Under the pieces are notes generated by a model that was given only the letters and a program-made list of their open reading frames with translations, searched no databases and was not told the origin of the DNA. Shown here piece by piece: positions 25,081 through 34,112 of a DNA stretch of 64,000 nt. The translations under genes and the position numbers were made by a program. The first letter of the stretch is position 1, and every line of letters starts with the position of its first letter. This DNA is from JAZKID01 sp963714065 (GTDB lineage Bacteria > Pseudomonadota > Alphaproteobacteria > Rhizobiales > UBA4765). The DNA is taken from positions 2,031,874-2,095,873 of the forward strand of contig OY970226.1 of assembly GCA_963714065.1 (NCBI GenBank), read 5' to 3'.

Positions 25081-26001
25081 ATGCGCCATCTCCGCCTGGT
25101 TCCGGACAATACGAAAATCGGCTTCATGCAGTTCAGGCCTCTGACCTTCATGTTTTCGGCAGCGGCTTCGGTTTTGTCGATTGCACTGTTCTTTCTGATC
25201 GGCCTAAATTACGGCATCGATTTCAAGGGTGGTACGCTGATCGAGATCAAGACGCATGAAGGTGCCGCCGATATCGCCGAAGTGCGCCTGCTCATGGATA
25301 ACCTGCATCTCGGCGAAGTGCAGGTGCAGGAATTCGGCTCAAGCAGCGAATTGCTGATCCGGCTGGAGCAGCAGAAGGGCAGTGAGGAAGCGCAGCGCGC
25401 CGCCAATGACCGCGCACGCGCCACACTTGCCCCGCATTACGATATTCGCCGTGTCGAAGTCGTCGGGCCGCAGGTTTCGGGCGAACTAATCCAGGCGGGC
25501 ATTATCGCCGTCGTGCTTTCGGTGCTGTCGATCCTGATCTATCTCTGGGCGCGCTTTGAGTGGCAATTCGCGGTGGCTGCGATCATCGCAACCCTGCATG
25601 ACCTGGTGCTGACCATTGGTTTCCTCGCGCTGTTGCGGCTCGATTTCAATCTCACCTCGATTGCCGCGATCCTCACCCTTATCGGCTATTCGCTGAACGA
25701 TACGGTGGTCGTGTTCGACCGCATTCGCGAAACCTTGCGGCGCTACAAGAAAATGAAAATCTCCGAAATCCTCAACCTCTCGATCAACGAGATGCTGGGT
25801 CGTACCATTCTTGTATCATTCACGGCGCTGCTGGCGCTGATCGCGCTTGCCATCTTCGGTGGCGAAGTGATCCGCCCCTTCACGCTGACGATGATCTGGG
25901 GTGTCGTGGTCGGCACCTATTCGTCGATCTTCATCGCGGCGCCGGTGCTGATTTTCCTTAACCTGCGCGCAAGCGATATTGTAGAAGAGCCGAAGGATTG
26001 A
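25081..26001 (+). CDS. secF: Protein translocase subunit SecF
   Basis: Partner of SecD, 306 residues. It shows the first span with FLIGLNYGIDFKGGTLIEIK (about residues 40-58), the small periplasmic domain, VVGPQVSGELIQAG and the membrane motif LTLIGYSLNDTVVVFDRIRE (about residues 200-219) with the conserved Asp. Length is typical. It closes the yajC-secD-secF cluster and is followed by a palindromic element and a convergent HIT gene. Confidence 0.96.
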   Translation: MRHLRLVPDNTKIGFMQFRPLTFMFSAAASVLSIALFFLIGLNYGIDFKGGTLIEIKTHEGAADIAEVRLLMDNLHLGEVQVQEFGSSSELLIRLEQQKGSEEAQRAANDRARATLAPHYDIRRVEVVGPQVSGELIQAGIIAVVLSVLSILIYLWARFEWQFAVAAIIATLHDLVLTIGFLALLRLDFNLTSIAAILTLIGYSLNDTVVVFDRIRETLRRYKKMKISEILNLSINEMLGRTILVSFTALLALIALAIFGGEVIRPFTLTMIWGVVVGTYSSIFIAAPVLIFLNLRASDIVEEPKD

Positions 26002-26016
26002 TTGCTATCCCGTCAA

Positions 26017-26082
26017 CGTCGTGCCCGCGCAGGCGGGCATCTCAAAATTTATTCTGAGATCCCCGCATTCGCGGGGATGACG
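26017..26082. repeat. REP-like palindromic element E (secF-HIT gap)
   Basis: A 66-bp element, CGTCGT...ATGACG, with stems GCCCGC/GCGGGC, ATCTCA/TGAGAT and ATCCCCGC/GCGGGGAT forming a three-stem cross. It lies between two convergent genes, where it could act as a bidirectional terminator or mRNA 3' end stabiliser. Confidence 0.8.
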
Positions 26083-26117
26083 GAAAATAAAAAGGGCCGA
26101 TTATTTCATTCATCTAT

Positions 26118-26531
26118 CTATAAAGCCTCCCGCAATATTTCCGCGTGTTTGGCCAGCAAGGCCTGATCCGCCATTTTTCCCGGCGGCCTTAGCGGCTGGC
26201 CTTCAAAACGCGGCAGCACATGAAAATGCAGGTGAAAGACTTCCTGCCCGCCGGCAACCTCGTTGAACTGCTGGATGGTGATGCCGTCTGCCGCAAAGGC
26301 CTTCAGCGAAGCCTGGGCAATGCGCTGTGCGGTTGTGGCAAGCGTGCACAGCAAGTCTGCCGGGCAATCGAAAATATTGCGCACCGGGCTTTTCGGTATC
26401 ACCAGCGTATGCCCGTCTGAACGCGGCATGATATCGAGAAAAACAAGGGTTTTTTCGTCCTCGCAGATTTTATGGCAGGGCAGGGCGCCTGCCAGTATTT
26501 TGGCGAAGATATTGTTTGCGTCGTAAGGCAT
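26118..26531 (-). CDS. HIT family protein (histidine triad nucleotide hydrolase)
   Basis: A 137-residue HIT protein, a nucleotide-binding hydrolase or transferase acting on AMP-linked substrates. It begins MPYDANNIFAKILAGALPCHKICEDE and carries the triad HLHFHVLP (about residues 100-107). DGHTLVIPKSPVRNIFD is the other conserved block. The ATG at 26531 has AAGGA eight bases upstream and is preferred over an in-frame ATG at 26540, which lies inside that site. Divergent from gatC with a short shared promoter region. Confidence 0.92.
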   Translation of the reverse strand: MPYDANNIFAKILAGALPCHKICEDEKTLVFLDIMPRSDGHTLVIPKSPVRNIFDCPADLLCTLATTAQRIAQASLKAFAADGITIQQFNEVAGGQEVFHLHFHVLPRFEGQPLRPPGKMADQALLAKHAEILREAL

Positions 26532-26585
26532 ATTGAGCATCCTTGGGCTTATGTCCTATATCTTATTTCGAAGCGAAGGGGAATC

Positions 26586-26873
26586 ATGGCGGTCGACGAG
26601 GAAACAGTAAAACGCGTGGCGCATCTCGCCCGTATCAAGGTGGAGGAGGATGAGGTGCCCGCCCTGCAAAAGGAGCTGAACGGCATCCTCGCCTTTATCG
26701 AGCAGCTGAATGCCGTCGATATCGAAGGCGTCGAGCCGATGACCTCCGTTCTCCCCATGCCGCTGAAAATGCGGGAGGATGTGATCACCGAGGGTGGTGA
26801 AGCGGAAGCCGTTACAAAAAATGCGCCGGCCTGCGAAGACAATTATTTCCTCGTGCCCCAGGTGATGGAATGA
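26586..26873 (+). CDS. gatC: Asp-tRNA(Asn)/Glu-tRNA(Gln) amidotransferase subunit C
   Basis: A 95-residue subunit that wraps around GatA and links it to GatB in the GatCAB complex. The typical sequence VKRVAHLARIKVEEDEVPALQKELNGILAFIEQLNAVDIEGVEPM is present, with the C-terminal FLVPQVME. A GAAGGGG site precedes the ATG at 26586. Its stop overlaps gatA by ATGA. Confidence 0.95.
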   Translation: MAVDEETVKRVAHLARIKVEEDEVPALQKELNGILAFIEQLNAVDIEGVEPMTSVLPMPLKMREDVITEGGEAEAVTKNAPACEDNYFLVPQVME

Positions 26874-28357
26874 GCGATCTCACCCATCTTACTATTGCCG
26901 AATTGCGCGACGGCTATGCGCAGAAGAAATTCACGCCCACCGACGTGACGAAAGCCTATCTCTCCAATATGGAAAAGGCACGTACGCTCAACGCCTATGT
27001 TCTGGAAACGCCCGAGCATGCGCTGGCCATGGCGAAGGCCAGCGACGGGCGCCTGCAAAGCGGCAAGGCAGGCGCGCTGGAAGGCATTCCCCTCGGCATC
27101 AAGGATCTTTTCTGCACGAAAGGCGTGCGTAGCACGGCCTGCTCGGGCATTCTGTATAATTTCGTGCCGCAATATGAATCCACTATTACCTCGCAGCTCT
27201 GGCGCGATGGCGCGGTCATGCTGGGCAAGCTGAATAATGACGATTGCGCCATGGGTTCGTCGAACGAGACGAGCTGTTTCGGCCCCGTCATCAATCCGTG
27301 GCAGGCGAAAGGTTCCAATCAGGCACTGGTACCAGGTGGTTCCAGTGGCGGCTCGGCTGCGGCGACGGCTGCCTATCTTTGCGCGGGCGCAACCGCCACG
27401 GATACGGGCGGCTCCATTCGCCAGCCTGCGGCATTCACGGGAACTGTCGGCATCAAGCCGACCTATGGGCGCTGCTCGCGCTTCGGCATTGTCGCTTTCG
27501 CGTCCTCGCTCGACCAGGCGGGACCGATCGCGCGTGATGTGCGCGATGCCGCGATTTTGCTGCGCTCGATGGCGGGGCATGATCCGAGCGACAGTACATG
27601 CGTGGATATGCCCGTGCCGGATTATGAGAAAGCACTCACAGGCGGAGTGAAGGGCCTTACCGTCGGCATTCCGAAAGAATACCGGCTCGACGGCATGCCG
27701 CGCGAGATCGAGGATCTCTGGCAAAAAGGCATTGCCTGGCTGAAAGAGGCGGGCGCTACAATCAGGGACATTTCACTGCCGCATACCAATACGGCGCTGC
27801 CTGCCTATTATATTGTCGCGCCGGCGGAAGCCTCATCCAACCTCGCGCGTTATGACGGTGTGCGTTATGGCCTGCGCGTGCCGGGTGACGATATTATCGA
27901 TATGTACGAAAAAACGCGCGCCAAAGGTTTCGGCAAGGAAGTGAAGCGGCGCGTGCTGATCGGAACTTACGTTCTTTCCGCCGGTTATTACGATGCCTAT
28001 TACGTACGCGCGCAGAAAATCCGCACATTGATCAAGCGCGATTTTGAAATTGCTTTCGATGCGGGTGTGGATCTGATCCTGACACCCGCGACACCTTCCG
28101 CCGCCTTCGGGCTTGGCGAGAAAGGCAGCGGCGATCCTGTCGAAATGTACCTGAACGATATTTTCACAGTCACTGTAAATATGGCCGGACTTCCTGGCAT
28201 CGCCGTGCCTGCCGGGTTGGATGCGAAAGGTTTACCGTTAGGCTTGCAATTGATCGGAAAACCCTTCGACGAGGCAGGACTATTTCGCGGTGCGCATGTG
28301 ATCGAGAAGGCGGCGGGGCGTTTTGCGCCAGCCAGCCAGTGGTGGAAGGCTGCCTGA
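26870..28357 (+). CDS. gatA: Asp-tRNA(Asn)/Glu-tRNA(Gln) amidotransferase subunit A
   Basis: Amidase-signature glutaminase that frees ammonia for transamidation of misacylated tRNA; 495 residues. The catalytic triad is visible: Lys in PLGIKDLFCTKGV (about residue 79), the cis-Ser in GGSSGGSAAA (about residues 157-163) and the nucleophile Ser in TDTGGSIRQPAAFTG (about residue 181). Its presence implies indirect synthesis of Gln-tRNA and/or Asn-tRNA, as usual in alphaproteobacteria. The stop overlaps the chorismate mutase start (TGATG). Confidence 0.96.
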   Translation: MSDLTHLTIAELRDGYAQKKFTPTDVTKAYLSNMEKARTLNAYVLETPEHALAMAKASDGRLQSGKAGALEGIPLGIKDLFCTKGVRSTACSGILYNFVPQYESTITSQLWRDGAVMLGKLNNDDCAMGSSNETSCFGPVINPWQAKGSNQALVPGGSSGGSAAATAAYLCAGATATDTGGSIRQPAAFTGTVGIKPTYGRCSRFGIVAFASSLDQAGPIARDVRDAAILLRSMAGHDPSDSTCVDMPVPDYEKALTGGVKGLTVGIPKEYRLDGMPREIEDLWQKGIAWLKEAGATIRDISLPHTNTALPAYYIVAPAEASSNLARYDGVRYGLRVPGDDIIDMYEKTRAKGFGKEVKRRVLIGTYVLSAGYYDAYYVRAQKIRTLIKRDFEIAFDAGVDLILTPATPSAAFGLGEKGSGDPVEMYLNDIFTVTVNMAGLPGIAVPAGLDAKGLPLGLQLIGKPFDEAGLFRGAHVIEKAAGRFAPASQWWKAA

Positions 28358-28650
28358 TGCGCGCGCCTGAAGATTGCCGTGACATGACCGAGCTGCGCAA
28401 GGAAATCGATCGTATCGACGAGCATCTTGTGAAACTTCTGGCCGAGCGCATGACTTACGTGAAGCGCGCTGTGAAAATAAAACATGCCGAAAAACTTCCC
28501 GCTTTTATTCCCGAACGTGTTCAGGCCGTGGTGAATCGCGTGAAGGAAAAAGCGGCGCAGGAGAATTTGGATCCGGTGTTGGCTGAAAAAATCTGGAACA
28601 TTATTATTGACTGGGCGGTAAATTTCGAAACAGAGAAACTGGACAAATGA
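28357..28650 (+). CDS. Chorismate mutase, AroQ class
   Basis: A 97-residue all-helical protein of the AroQ type: DMTELRKEIDRIDEHLVKLLAERMTYVKRAVKIKHAEKLP matches the first long helix with the active-site Arg/Lys pattern, followed by ERVQAVVNRVKEKAAQENLDPVLAEKIWNIIIDW. The enzyme converts chorismate to prephenate for Phe and Tyr synthesis. It starts in the gatA stop (TGATG) and overlaps gatB (ATGA), so it is embedded and coupled in the gatCAB operon. The catalytic pattern is what I expect by eye, not by alignment. Confidence 0.88.
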   Translation: MRAPEDCRDMTELRKEIDRIDEHLVKLLAERMTYVKRAVKIKHAEKLPAFIPERVQAVVNRVKEKAAQENLDPVLAEKIWNIIIDWAVNFETEKLDK

Positions 28651-30104
28651 CGCAGATTATTCAAGGCGCAACAGGGGATTGGGAAATCGTTATCGGCATG
28701 GAAGTTCATGCGCAGGTGACGAGCAATGCCAAACTGTTTTCCGGCGCTTCCACGGCGTTCGGCGCGGAGCCGAATTCCAATGTGTCCTTTATCGATGCGG
28801 GCATGCCCGGCATGCTGCCTGTCATCAATAAAGAATGCGTCTGGCAGGCCGTGCGCACGGGGCTGGGCCTGAACGCGAAAATCAATCTTCGTTCTACATT
28901 CGATCGCAAGAATTATTTTTATCCCGATTTGCCGCAGGGCTATCAGATCAGCCAATACAAATCGCCCATCGTGGGCGAGGGTGAAATCACGCTGGATATG
29001 GCCGATGGGCGCGTTGTGAAGGTCGGCATCGAGCGGCTGCATCTGGAACAGGATGCGGGCAAATCGCTGCACGACCAGCATCCGCAAATGTCGTTCGTCG
29101 ATCTCAACCGTGCAGGCGTGGCGCTGATGGAAATCGTCTCGAAGCCCGATCTACGCTCTGCCGACGAGGCCAAGGCTTATTTGGGCAAACTGCGCACCAT
29201 CCTGCGTTATCTCGGCACATGCGACGGTGATATGGACAAGGGCAGCATGCGGGCCGATGTGAATGTCTCCGTGCGCCGCAAGAACGATCCCAAGCTCGGC
29301 ACGCGCTGCGAAATCAAAAATGTCAATTCCATCCGCTTTGTCGGACAGGCGATCGATTACGAGGCGCGCAGGCAGGTGGAAATTCTGGAAGAGGGCGGCA
29401 GCATCAAACAGGAAACGCGGTTGTTCGATGCGAATAAAAATGAGACCCGTTCCATGCGCTCGAAAGAGGAAGCGCATGATTACCGCTATTTTCCGGATCC
29501 CGATCTCCTGCCGCTGGTGCTTGAGCAGGCCAAGGTGGACGAGCTGAAAAATGCGCTTCCCGAACTTCCGGATGCAAAAAAAGCCCGCTTTATCGACAGT
29601 TTTGGCCTTAGTCCTTATGACGCACAGGTGCTGACTGCCGAGCGCGCCTCGGCCGATTATTTCGAAGCTGTGGCTAAAAGTCGCGATGCGAAAATGGCCG
29701 CCAACTGGGTGATCAACGAATTGTTCGGCCGCCTGAACAAGGAAGACAAGGGGATCGAAAGCTCGCCCGTTTCCAGCGTGCAGCTTGGCTCGTTGATCGA
29801 CCTGATTTCCGATCAAACCATTTCAGGAAAAATCGCCAAGGATGTGTTTGAGATCGTCTGGACGGAGGGTGGAGACCCGAAGCAGATCGTCGAGCAGCGC
29901 GGACTGAAACAGGTGACGGATTTCGGCGCCATCGAGAAAGCAGTCGACGAGGTTATTGCCGCCAATCCCGACAAGGTTGCACAGGTGAAGGACAAGCCGA
30001 GCATGCTCGGCTGGTTTGTTGGCCAGGTGCTGAAAAACACAGGCGGCAAGGCTAACCCGCAAGCAGTGAACGAAATCCTGAAAAAGCGGTTACAGCTCGA
30101 TTGA
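28647..30104 (+). CDS. gatB: Asp-tRNA(Asn)/Glu-tRNA(Gln) amidotransferase subunit B
   Basis: Kinase/transamidase subunit that phosphorylates the tRNA-bound Glu or Asp and amidates it; 485 residues. The N-terminal IGMEVHAQVTSNAKLFSG (about residues 15-32), the signature FDRKNYFYPDLPQGYQISQY (about residues 84-103), LEQDAGKSLHD, MRADVNVSVR and the C-terminal YqeY-like helical tail domain are all visible. It starts four bases inside the chorismate mutase gene and closes the operon. Confidence 0.96.
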   Translation: MTQIIQGATGDWEIVIGMEVHAQVTSNAKLFSGASTAFGAEPNSNVSFIDAGMPGMLPVINKECVWQAVRTGLGLNAKINLRSTFDRKNYFYPDLPQGYQISQYKSPIVGEGEITLDMADGRVVKVGIERLHLEQDAGKSLHDQHPQMSFVDLNRAGVALMEIVSKPDLRSADEAKAYLGKLRTILRYLGTCDGDMDKGSMRADVNVSVRRKNDPKLGTRCEIKNVNSIRFVGQAIDYEARRQVEILEEGGSIKQETRLFDANKNETRSMRSKEEAHDYRYFPDPDLLPLVLEQAKVDELKNALPELPDAKKARFIDSFGLSPYDAQVLTAERASADYFEAVAKSRDAKMAANWVINELFGRLNKEDKGIESSPVSSVQLGSLIDLISDQTISGKIAKDVFEIVWTEGGDPKQIVEQRGLKQVTDFGAIEKAVDEVIAANPDKVAQVKDKPSMLGWFVGQVLKNTGGKANPQAVNEILKKRLQLD

Positions 30105-30112
30105 GCGGCAAC

Positions 30113-30646
30113 CTAAAGAAGAATGGTGTCGACCGAGTAAATGGTGCTGCTGCCCTGATGCAGATTCGAATTCGTCACGGCCGAAACGTGTCCTCTTTGA
30201 TCGCTTACCAGAATGCGACTGCCGGTTTGCCGGAAAGTGAGACTGTCGCCTGCCAAGGTCTTCAATGTAGTGGAACCGTTGCCATCGTTGATCGCCTGCT
30301 TCAATTCATCGAAGCTGACATTACCGGCTACCACGTGGCGCGCCATAATCGATTTCAACTGGTTCCTGTTTTCAGGACGCAGAAGATCGCTCAGCCTGTC
30401 CTGGGAAAGTCTTGCAAAAGCGCTGTTGGTGGGCGCAAAAATCGTATAACGGCCCTCGCCAAGCGCATTTCCGAAGCCTGCTGTCTGCAGAACATCTTTT
30501 AGTTTGCTATAAGTTCCTCTGCCGTTTTTGGATTCGCTGACCTTGACGGTCATATTTTTTGCCGGAGCTTGCGCGAAACCTGCGTTTGGCATAGTCGCAA
30601 TGAGAGATAAAATTCCTAAAGCCAAGGTAATTTTCTTTGCCATCAT
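30113..30646 (-). CDS. Secreted fasciclin (FAS1) domain protein
   Basis: A 177-residue exported protein. Signal peptide MMAKKITLALGILSLIATMPNAGFA, then one FAS1 domain (about residues 45-175): TYSKLKDVLQTAGFGNAL, the H1 motif YTIFAPTNSAFARLSQ and the H2-like LKSIMARHVVAGNVSFDELK. FAS1 domains mediate adhesion or surface interactions; the ligand is unknown. ATG 30646 has GGGAG upstream and yields a clean signal peptide, while the frame is open further upstream. Convergent with gatB. Confidence 0.9.
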   Translation of the reverse strand: MMAKKITLALGILSLIATMPNAGFAQAPAKNMTVKVSESKNGRGTYSKLKDVLQTAGFGNALGEGRYTIFAPTNSAFARLSQDRLSDLLRPENRNQLKSIMARHVVAGNVSFDELKQAINDGNGSTTLKTLAGDSLTFRQTGSRILVSDQRGHVSAVTNSNLHQGSSTIYSVDTILL

Positions 30647-30771
30647 AAATCTCCCTGTGAATCCATAAAAATTCATAGAACAAATACGTGGCAAAAATAG
30701 GGACAAATTTTGTTATTCGACATAGCTGAATTTTATCGAAAATATATTTATCAATTTAAATTCGGATAAAT

Positions 30772-31293
30772 TTAATGAAAAAGGGCAGGCAAACCCAATG
30801 CGCCCGGCGCCAGCAGAAAGAAAGCCCAGACAGGCGCGGAAAAGAAATTCGCCGGCAGGTAAAGCGTTCTCTTCATTTTTGCGATACCGGCGCAGAGCGG
30901 TACGAAAGCGCGCAGCGGGCCAAGGAAGCGGCCGAGTGCCACGCCCAGAACACCGTAGCGCCCGAAAAATATTTCGCTGCGTTCAATCAGTTTCGGATAA
31001 TTGCAAAATGGCCAGAGTTTCAGCACGGCCGGACCGTAATAGCGGCCGAGCTCATAAGACAGGATATCGCCGAGAGCTGCGCCGATGGCGGCACCCGCGC
31101 AAAAGGGCCAGAGCGGCAATTCGCCAAGCCCGATCAGCCCGCCGGTCGTTATGATCACAATAGTCGCCGGTATGAACAGGGAGATGACGGCAATGCTTTC
31201 TCCGAATGCCAGCAGGCCTATCAGAAGCGGTCCCCAGACCTGATGCTGGCGAACGAATTCGACGATCGTGTTCAGAAAATCCGGTGCGGACAT
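30772..31293 (-). CDS. DedA family (SNARE-associated/VTT) membrane protein
   Basis: A 173-residue inner-membrane protein of the DedA/VTT family, linked to lipid carrier or phospholipid transport and envelope homeostasis. Landmarks are the N-terminal amphipathic helix, LAFGESIAVISLFIPATIVI (the conserved E and P near residues 28-38), GAALGDILSYELGRYYG (about residues 68-84), FGRYGVLGVALGRFLGPLRAFVP (about residues 107-129) with the essential Arg residues, and a final hydrophobic helix. The start overlaps the kup stop (TGATG), so it is translated with kup. Slightly shorter than the usual 200 residues. Confidence 0.9.
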   Translation of the reverse strand: MSAPDFLNTIVEFVRQHQVWGPLLIGLLAFGESIAVISLFIPATIVIITTGGLIGLGELPLWPFCAGAAIGAALGDILSYELGRYYGPAVLKLWPFCNYPKLIERSEIFFGRYGVLGVALGRFLGPLRAFVPLCAGIAKMKRTLYLPANFFSAPVWAFFLLAPGALGLPALFH

Positions 31294-33179
31294 CAGACGA
31301 GAATCTGCGCGCCGAGCTCGACGACGCGGCCGGCGGGAATGCCGAAAAATTCCGTGGCATTGGTGGCGCTTTTTGCCAGCGAGAAATAAAGCTTCTCGCG
31401 CCAGGCGGCCATGCGCGGCGTCGGGCTCATTTTGAAACTGCGCCGCCCGAGGAAAAAGGAGGTCGACATGATATCGAAAGCAATCCCCATCTTGCGGCAT
31501 TGCGTGAGCGCATGCGGTATATTCGGCGTTTCCATGTAGCCGTAAGTGAGAATGACCTGCCAGAAATCCTCGGTCAGCGGGTTGACTTCGGTGCGCTCTT
31601 TTCCGTCGACGCGCGGCTGCGCCAGCGTGCGCACGGTCAGGATGATATTCTTCTGATGCAGCACCTTGTTGTGTTTGAGGTTATGCAAAAGCGCGTGCGG
31701 CGCGGCGTCCGGATCGCTGGTCAGGAACACCGCGGTGCCCGGCACGCGCTGTACGTTATGCAGGGTGCTGAGCAGGGTGGAAAGCGGCAGCGTATCGTTG
31801 CGGGTTTTCTCGTAAACGATCTGCGTGCCGCGCACCCATGTGTTCATGACGACGATCAGTGCTGCGGCCATCACAAGCGGCACCCAGCCGCCATCGGCGA
31901 TTTTAAGCATGTTGGCGCCGAAGAAGGTGAGATCGATGATTACGAAAGGAACAACAACGAGGCCGATTTGCCAGAGTTTCCAGCGCCATACTTTGCTGGC
32001 AACAATGAAAAACAGCGCAGTAGTGACAACCATTGTGCCGGAAACGGCAATGCCGTAAGCCGAGGCGAGACTGCTGGAATTGCGGAACATTAAAACAAGA
32101 AACAAAACGCCGAAAAGAAGAATCCTGTTTACCGCCGGCAGATAAATCTGGCCGGCTTCCGTTTCCGAAGTGAAGCGGATTTCCATGCGAGGGAAAAGGC
32201 CAAGCTGAATGGCCTGTTGCGTCAGCGAAAATGCGCCCGTAATAACTGCCTGGCTGGCGATAATCGTTGCTGCGGTTGCCAGCGCGATCATCGGAATGAG
32301 TGCCCATTCCGGCGTCATCATATAAAACGGGTCAGCCGCGCCTTCGGGATGGGCCAGCACATAAGCGCCCTGGCCGAGATAGTTGAGGGTAAGGGCCGGA
32401 AACACCAGCAGCACCCAACCGAGGCGTATCGGCTTTTTGCCGAAATGGCCCATGTCGGCATAAACGGCTTCCGCGCCGGTAACGGCGAGAAAAACGGAGC
32501 CAAGAACAATAAAGCCAAACAGGCCATGTTCGCTCAGGAAGCGGACGCCGAAATAGGGATTGAGCGCTTTAAATACCTCCAGATCGTCGACCAGATGTAT
32601 AAGACCGGTTACGGCAATCGCCAGAAACCAAACCGTTGTGACCGGCCCGAAAAAGGCAGACATTTTTGCCGTGCCGCGCCCCTGCATTGCGAACAGGATC
32701 GCGATGATGATGATCGTCAACGGAATGACATAAGGTGTGAAAACTGGCGTAACGAGTTTCAGGCCTTCGACAGCCGACATCACGGAAATGGCGGGCGTTA
32801 TGGCCGAGTCGCCATAAAACAGTGCGGCGCCGATAAGTCCCAGCATAAGGATGGGTCTTGTGCGCCGGCCCATGCCTTTTTGCGCCAGCGCTACCAATGA
32901 AAGTGTGCCGCCTTCGCCCTTGTTGTCGGCGCGCATGATCAGCACGATGTATTTCAGCGTCACGATAATGATCAGCGACCAGAGCAGCAGCGATACGGTG
33001 CCGATGACTTCGCTGCGCGTCAGCCCGTCCTGCACCACATGCGCAAGGGACTCGCGCAAGGCATAAAGAGGGCTCGTGCCGATATCGCCATAGACAACGC
33101 CGATCGCGCCGACCGTTAGCCCCGCGAGATTGCGCGGGCTGTGCGTCTTGCCGTCGGAATATTCGGTTGCTGAAGCCAT
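31293..33179 (-). CDS. kup: KUP-family potassium transporter
   Basis: Potassium/proton symporter of 628 residues, with about twelve membrane spans in the first 440 residues and a cytoplasmic C-terminal domain. It opens with LTVGAIGVVYGDIGTSPLYALRE (about residues 20-42), the family hallmark, followed by VLIMRADNKGEGGTLSLVALAQ, GDSAITPAISVMSAVEGL and GAEAVYADMGHFGKKPIR. It overlaps the DedA gene at its stop. An 11-bp inverted repeat lies just upstream of the start and could be an operator or leader hairpin. Confidence 0.95.
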   Translation of the reverse strand: MASATEYSDGKTHSPRNLAGLTVGAIGVVYGDIGTSPLYALRESLAHVVQDGLTRSEVIGTVSLLLWSLIIIVTLKYIVLIMRADNKGEGGTLSLVALAQKGMGRRTRPILMLGLIGAALFYGDSAITPAISVMSAVEGLKLVTPVFTPYVIPLTIIIIAILFAMQGRGTAKMSAFFGPVTTVWFLAIAVTGLIHLVDDLEVFKALNPYFGVRFLSEHGLFGFIVLGSVFLAVTGAEAVYADMGHFGKKPIRLGWVLLVFPALTLNYLGQGAYVLAHPEGAADPFYMMTPEWALIPMIALATAATIIASQAVITGAFSLTQQAIQLGLFPRMEIRFTSETEAGQIYLPAVNRILLFGVLFLVLMFRNSSSLASAYGIAVSGTMVVTTALFFIVASKVWRWKLWQIGLVVVPFVIIDLTFFGANMLKIADGGWVPLVMAAALIVVMNTWVRGTQIVYEKTRNDTLPLSTLLSTLHNVQRVPGTAVFLTSDPDAAPHALLHNLKHNKVLHQKNIILTVRTLAQPRVDGKERTEVNPLTEDFWQVILTYGYMETPNIPHALTQCRKMGIAFDIMSTSFFLGRRSFKMSPTPRMAAWREKLYFSLAKSATNATEFFGIPAGRVVELGAQILV

Positions 33180-33194
33180 GCAGTATGTTTAAAC

Positions 33195-33224
33195 CTTCAA
33201 AAATCTGTTTTGTGATTTTTGAAG
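33195..33224 (-). promoter_or_regulatory. Perfect 11-bp inverted repeat upstream of kup
   Basis: CTTCAAAAATC (33195-33205) and GATTTTTGAAG (33214-33224) form an 11-bp perfect inverted repeat with an 8-base spacer, 16 bp upstream of the kup start. It could be a regulator binding site or a 5' leader hairpin. There is no run of T on the appropriate side, so a terminator is less likely. Function unknown. Confidence 0.35.
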
Positions 33225-33377
33225 CGTTATGAACCTGTTACGCTCTTATGTTGCGGTGCAATATGCACTAGCGCATTTGGTCTTAAAAGCAAAGCCTAAA
33301 AGAAGCGTAAAACACAGGCACAATAATCAGTTTGCCTTAAAATCCCCAGTCGATAGAATAACTTAAGGAGACCTCTC

Positions 33378-34106
33378 ATGACAAAGCCTATGGACCTCTA
33401 TTTCTGGCCTACGCCGAACGGTTACAAAATCAGCATCATGCTCGAGGAATGCGGGCTGGCCTACAGGATCGTTCCGGTCGATATCACCAAGGGCGACCAG
33501 TTCAAGCCCGATTTTCTCAATATTTCTCCCAACAATAAAATGCCGGCATTGGTGGATCATGATGGTCCGGACAATAAACCTATTTCAATTTTCGAGTCGG
33601 GCGCCATCCTGTCGTATCTGGCCCGCAAGGCAGGAAAATTTCTTCCGCAGATTGAGCGCGGCCGCGTGGAAGTCGAGCAATGGCTGATGTGGCAGATGGG
33701 CGGTCTTGGCCCCATGCTCGGGCAGACGCATCATTTCCGCAATTATGCGCCGGAGCAAATTCCCTACGCGATCAACCGCTACACGAACGAAGCGCAACGC
33801 CTATATGGTGTGCTGGACAAGCAGCTTGGTAAGCGCGATTTCATCGCAGGCGATTATTCGATTGCCGACATCGCTTCTTTCCCCTGGATCAATTCCTGGG
33901 AAAGGCAGGGCATCGATTTAAGCGATTATTCGAATGTGAAAAAATGGTTCGAGCGCGTTCAGGCGCGCCCTGCGGTGCAAAAGGGCTTAAGCGCAGGTAG
34001 CGCGCTTAAAGCCGTGCCTGTCGATATGAAAGACAAAAACGTGCAGGCCGTTCTGTTCAACAATACGAACAATAACGATGCCTGCCCGATACCGGCGAGG
34101 AAGTGA
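33378..34106 (+). CDS. Glutathione S-transferase family protein (YfcG/YghU-like)
   Basis: A 242-residue protein with an N-terminal thioredoxin-fold domain (about 5-90: LYFWPTPNGYKISIMLEECGL, MPALVDHDG, IFESGAILSYLARK) and a C-terminal helical domain with the N-capping motif DYSIADIASFPWI (about residues 158-170). The TPNGYK site lacks a catalytic Cys or Tyr and resembles the Nu-class disulfide oxidoreductases YfcG/YghU, which bind two glutathiones. The C-terminal tail (FNNTNNNDACPIPARK) is longer than usual. AAGGAG precedes the start region. Confidence 0.9.
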   Translation: MTKPMDLYFWPTPNGYKISIMLEECGLAYRIVPVDITKGDQFKPDFLNISPNNKMPALVDHDGPDNKPISIFESGAILSYLARKAGKFLPQIERGRVEVEQWLMWQMGGLGPMLGQTHHFRNYAPEQIPYAINRYTNEAQRLYGVLDKQLGKRDFIAGDYSIADIASFPWINSWERQGIDLSDYSNVKKWFERVQARPAVQKGLSAGSALKAVPVDMKDKNVQAVLFNNTNNNDACPIPARK

Positions 34107-34112
34107 TAATCT

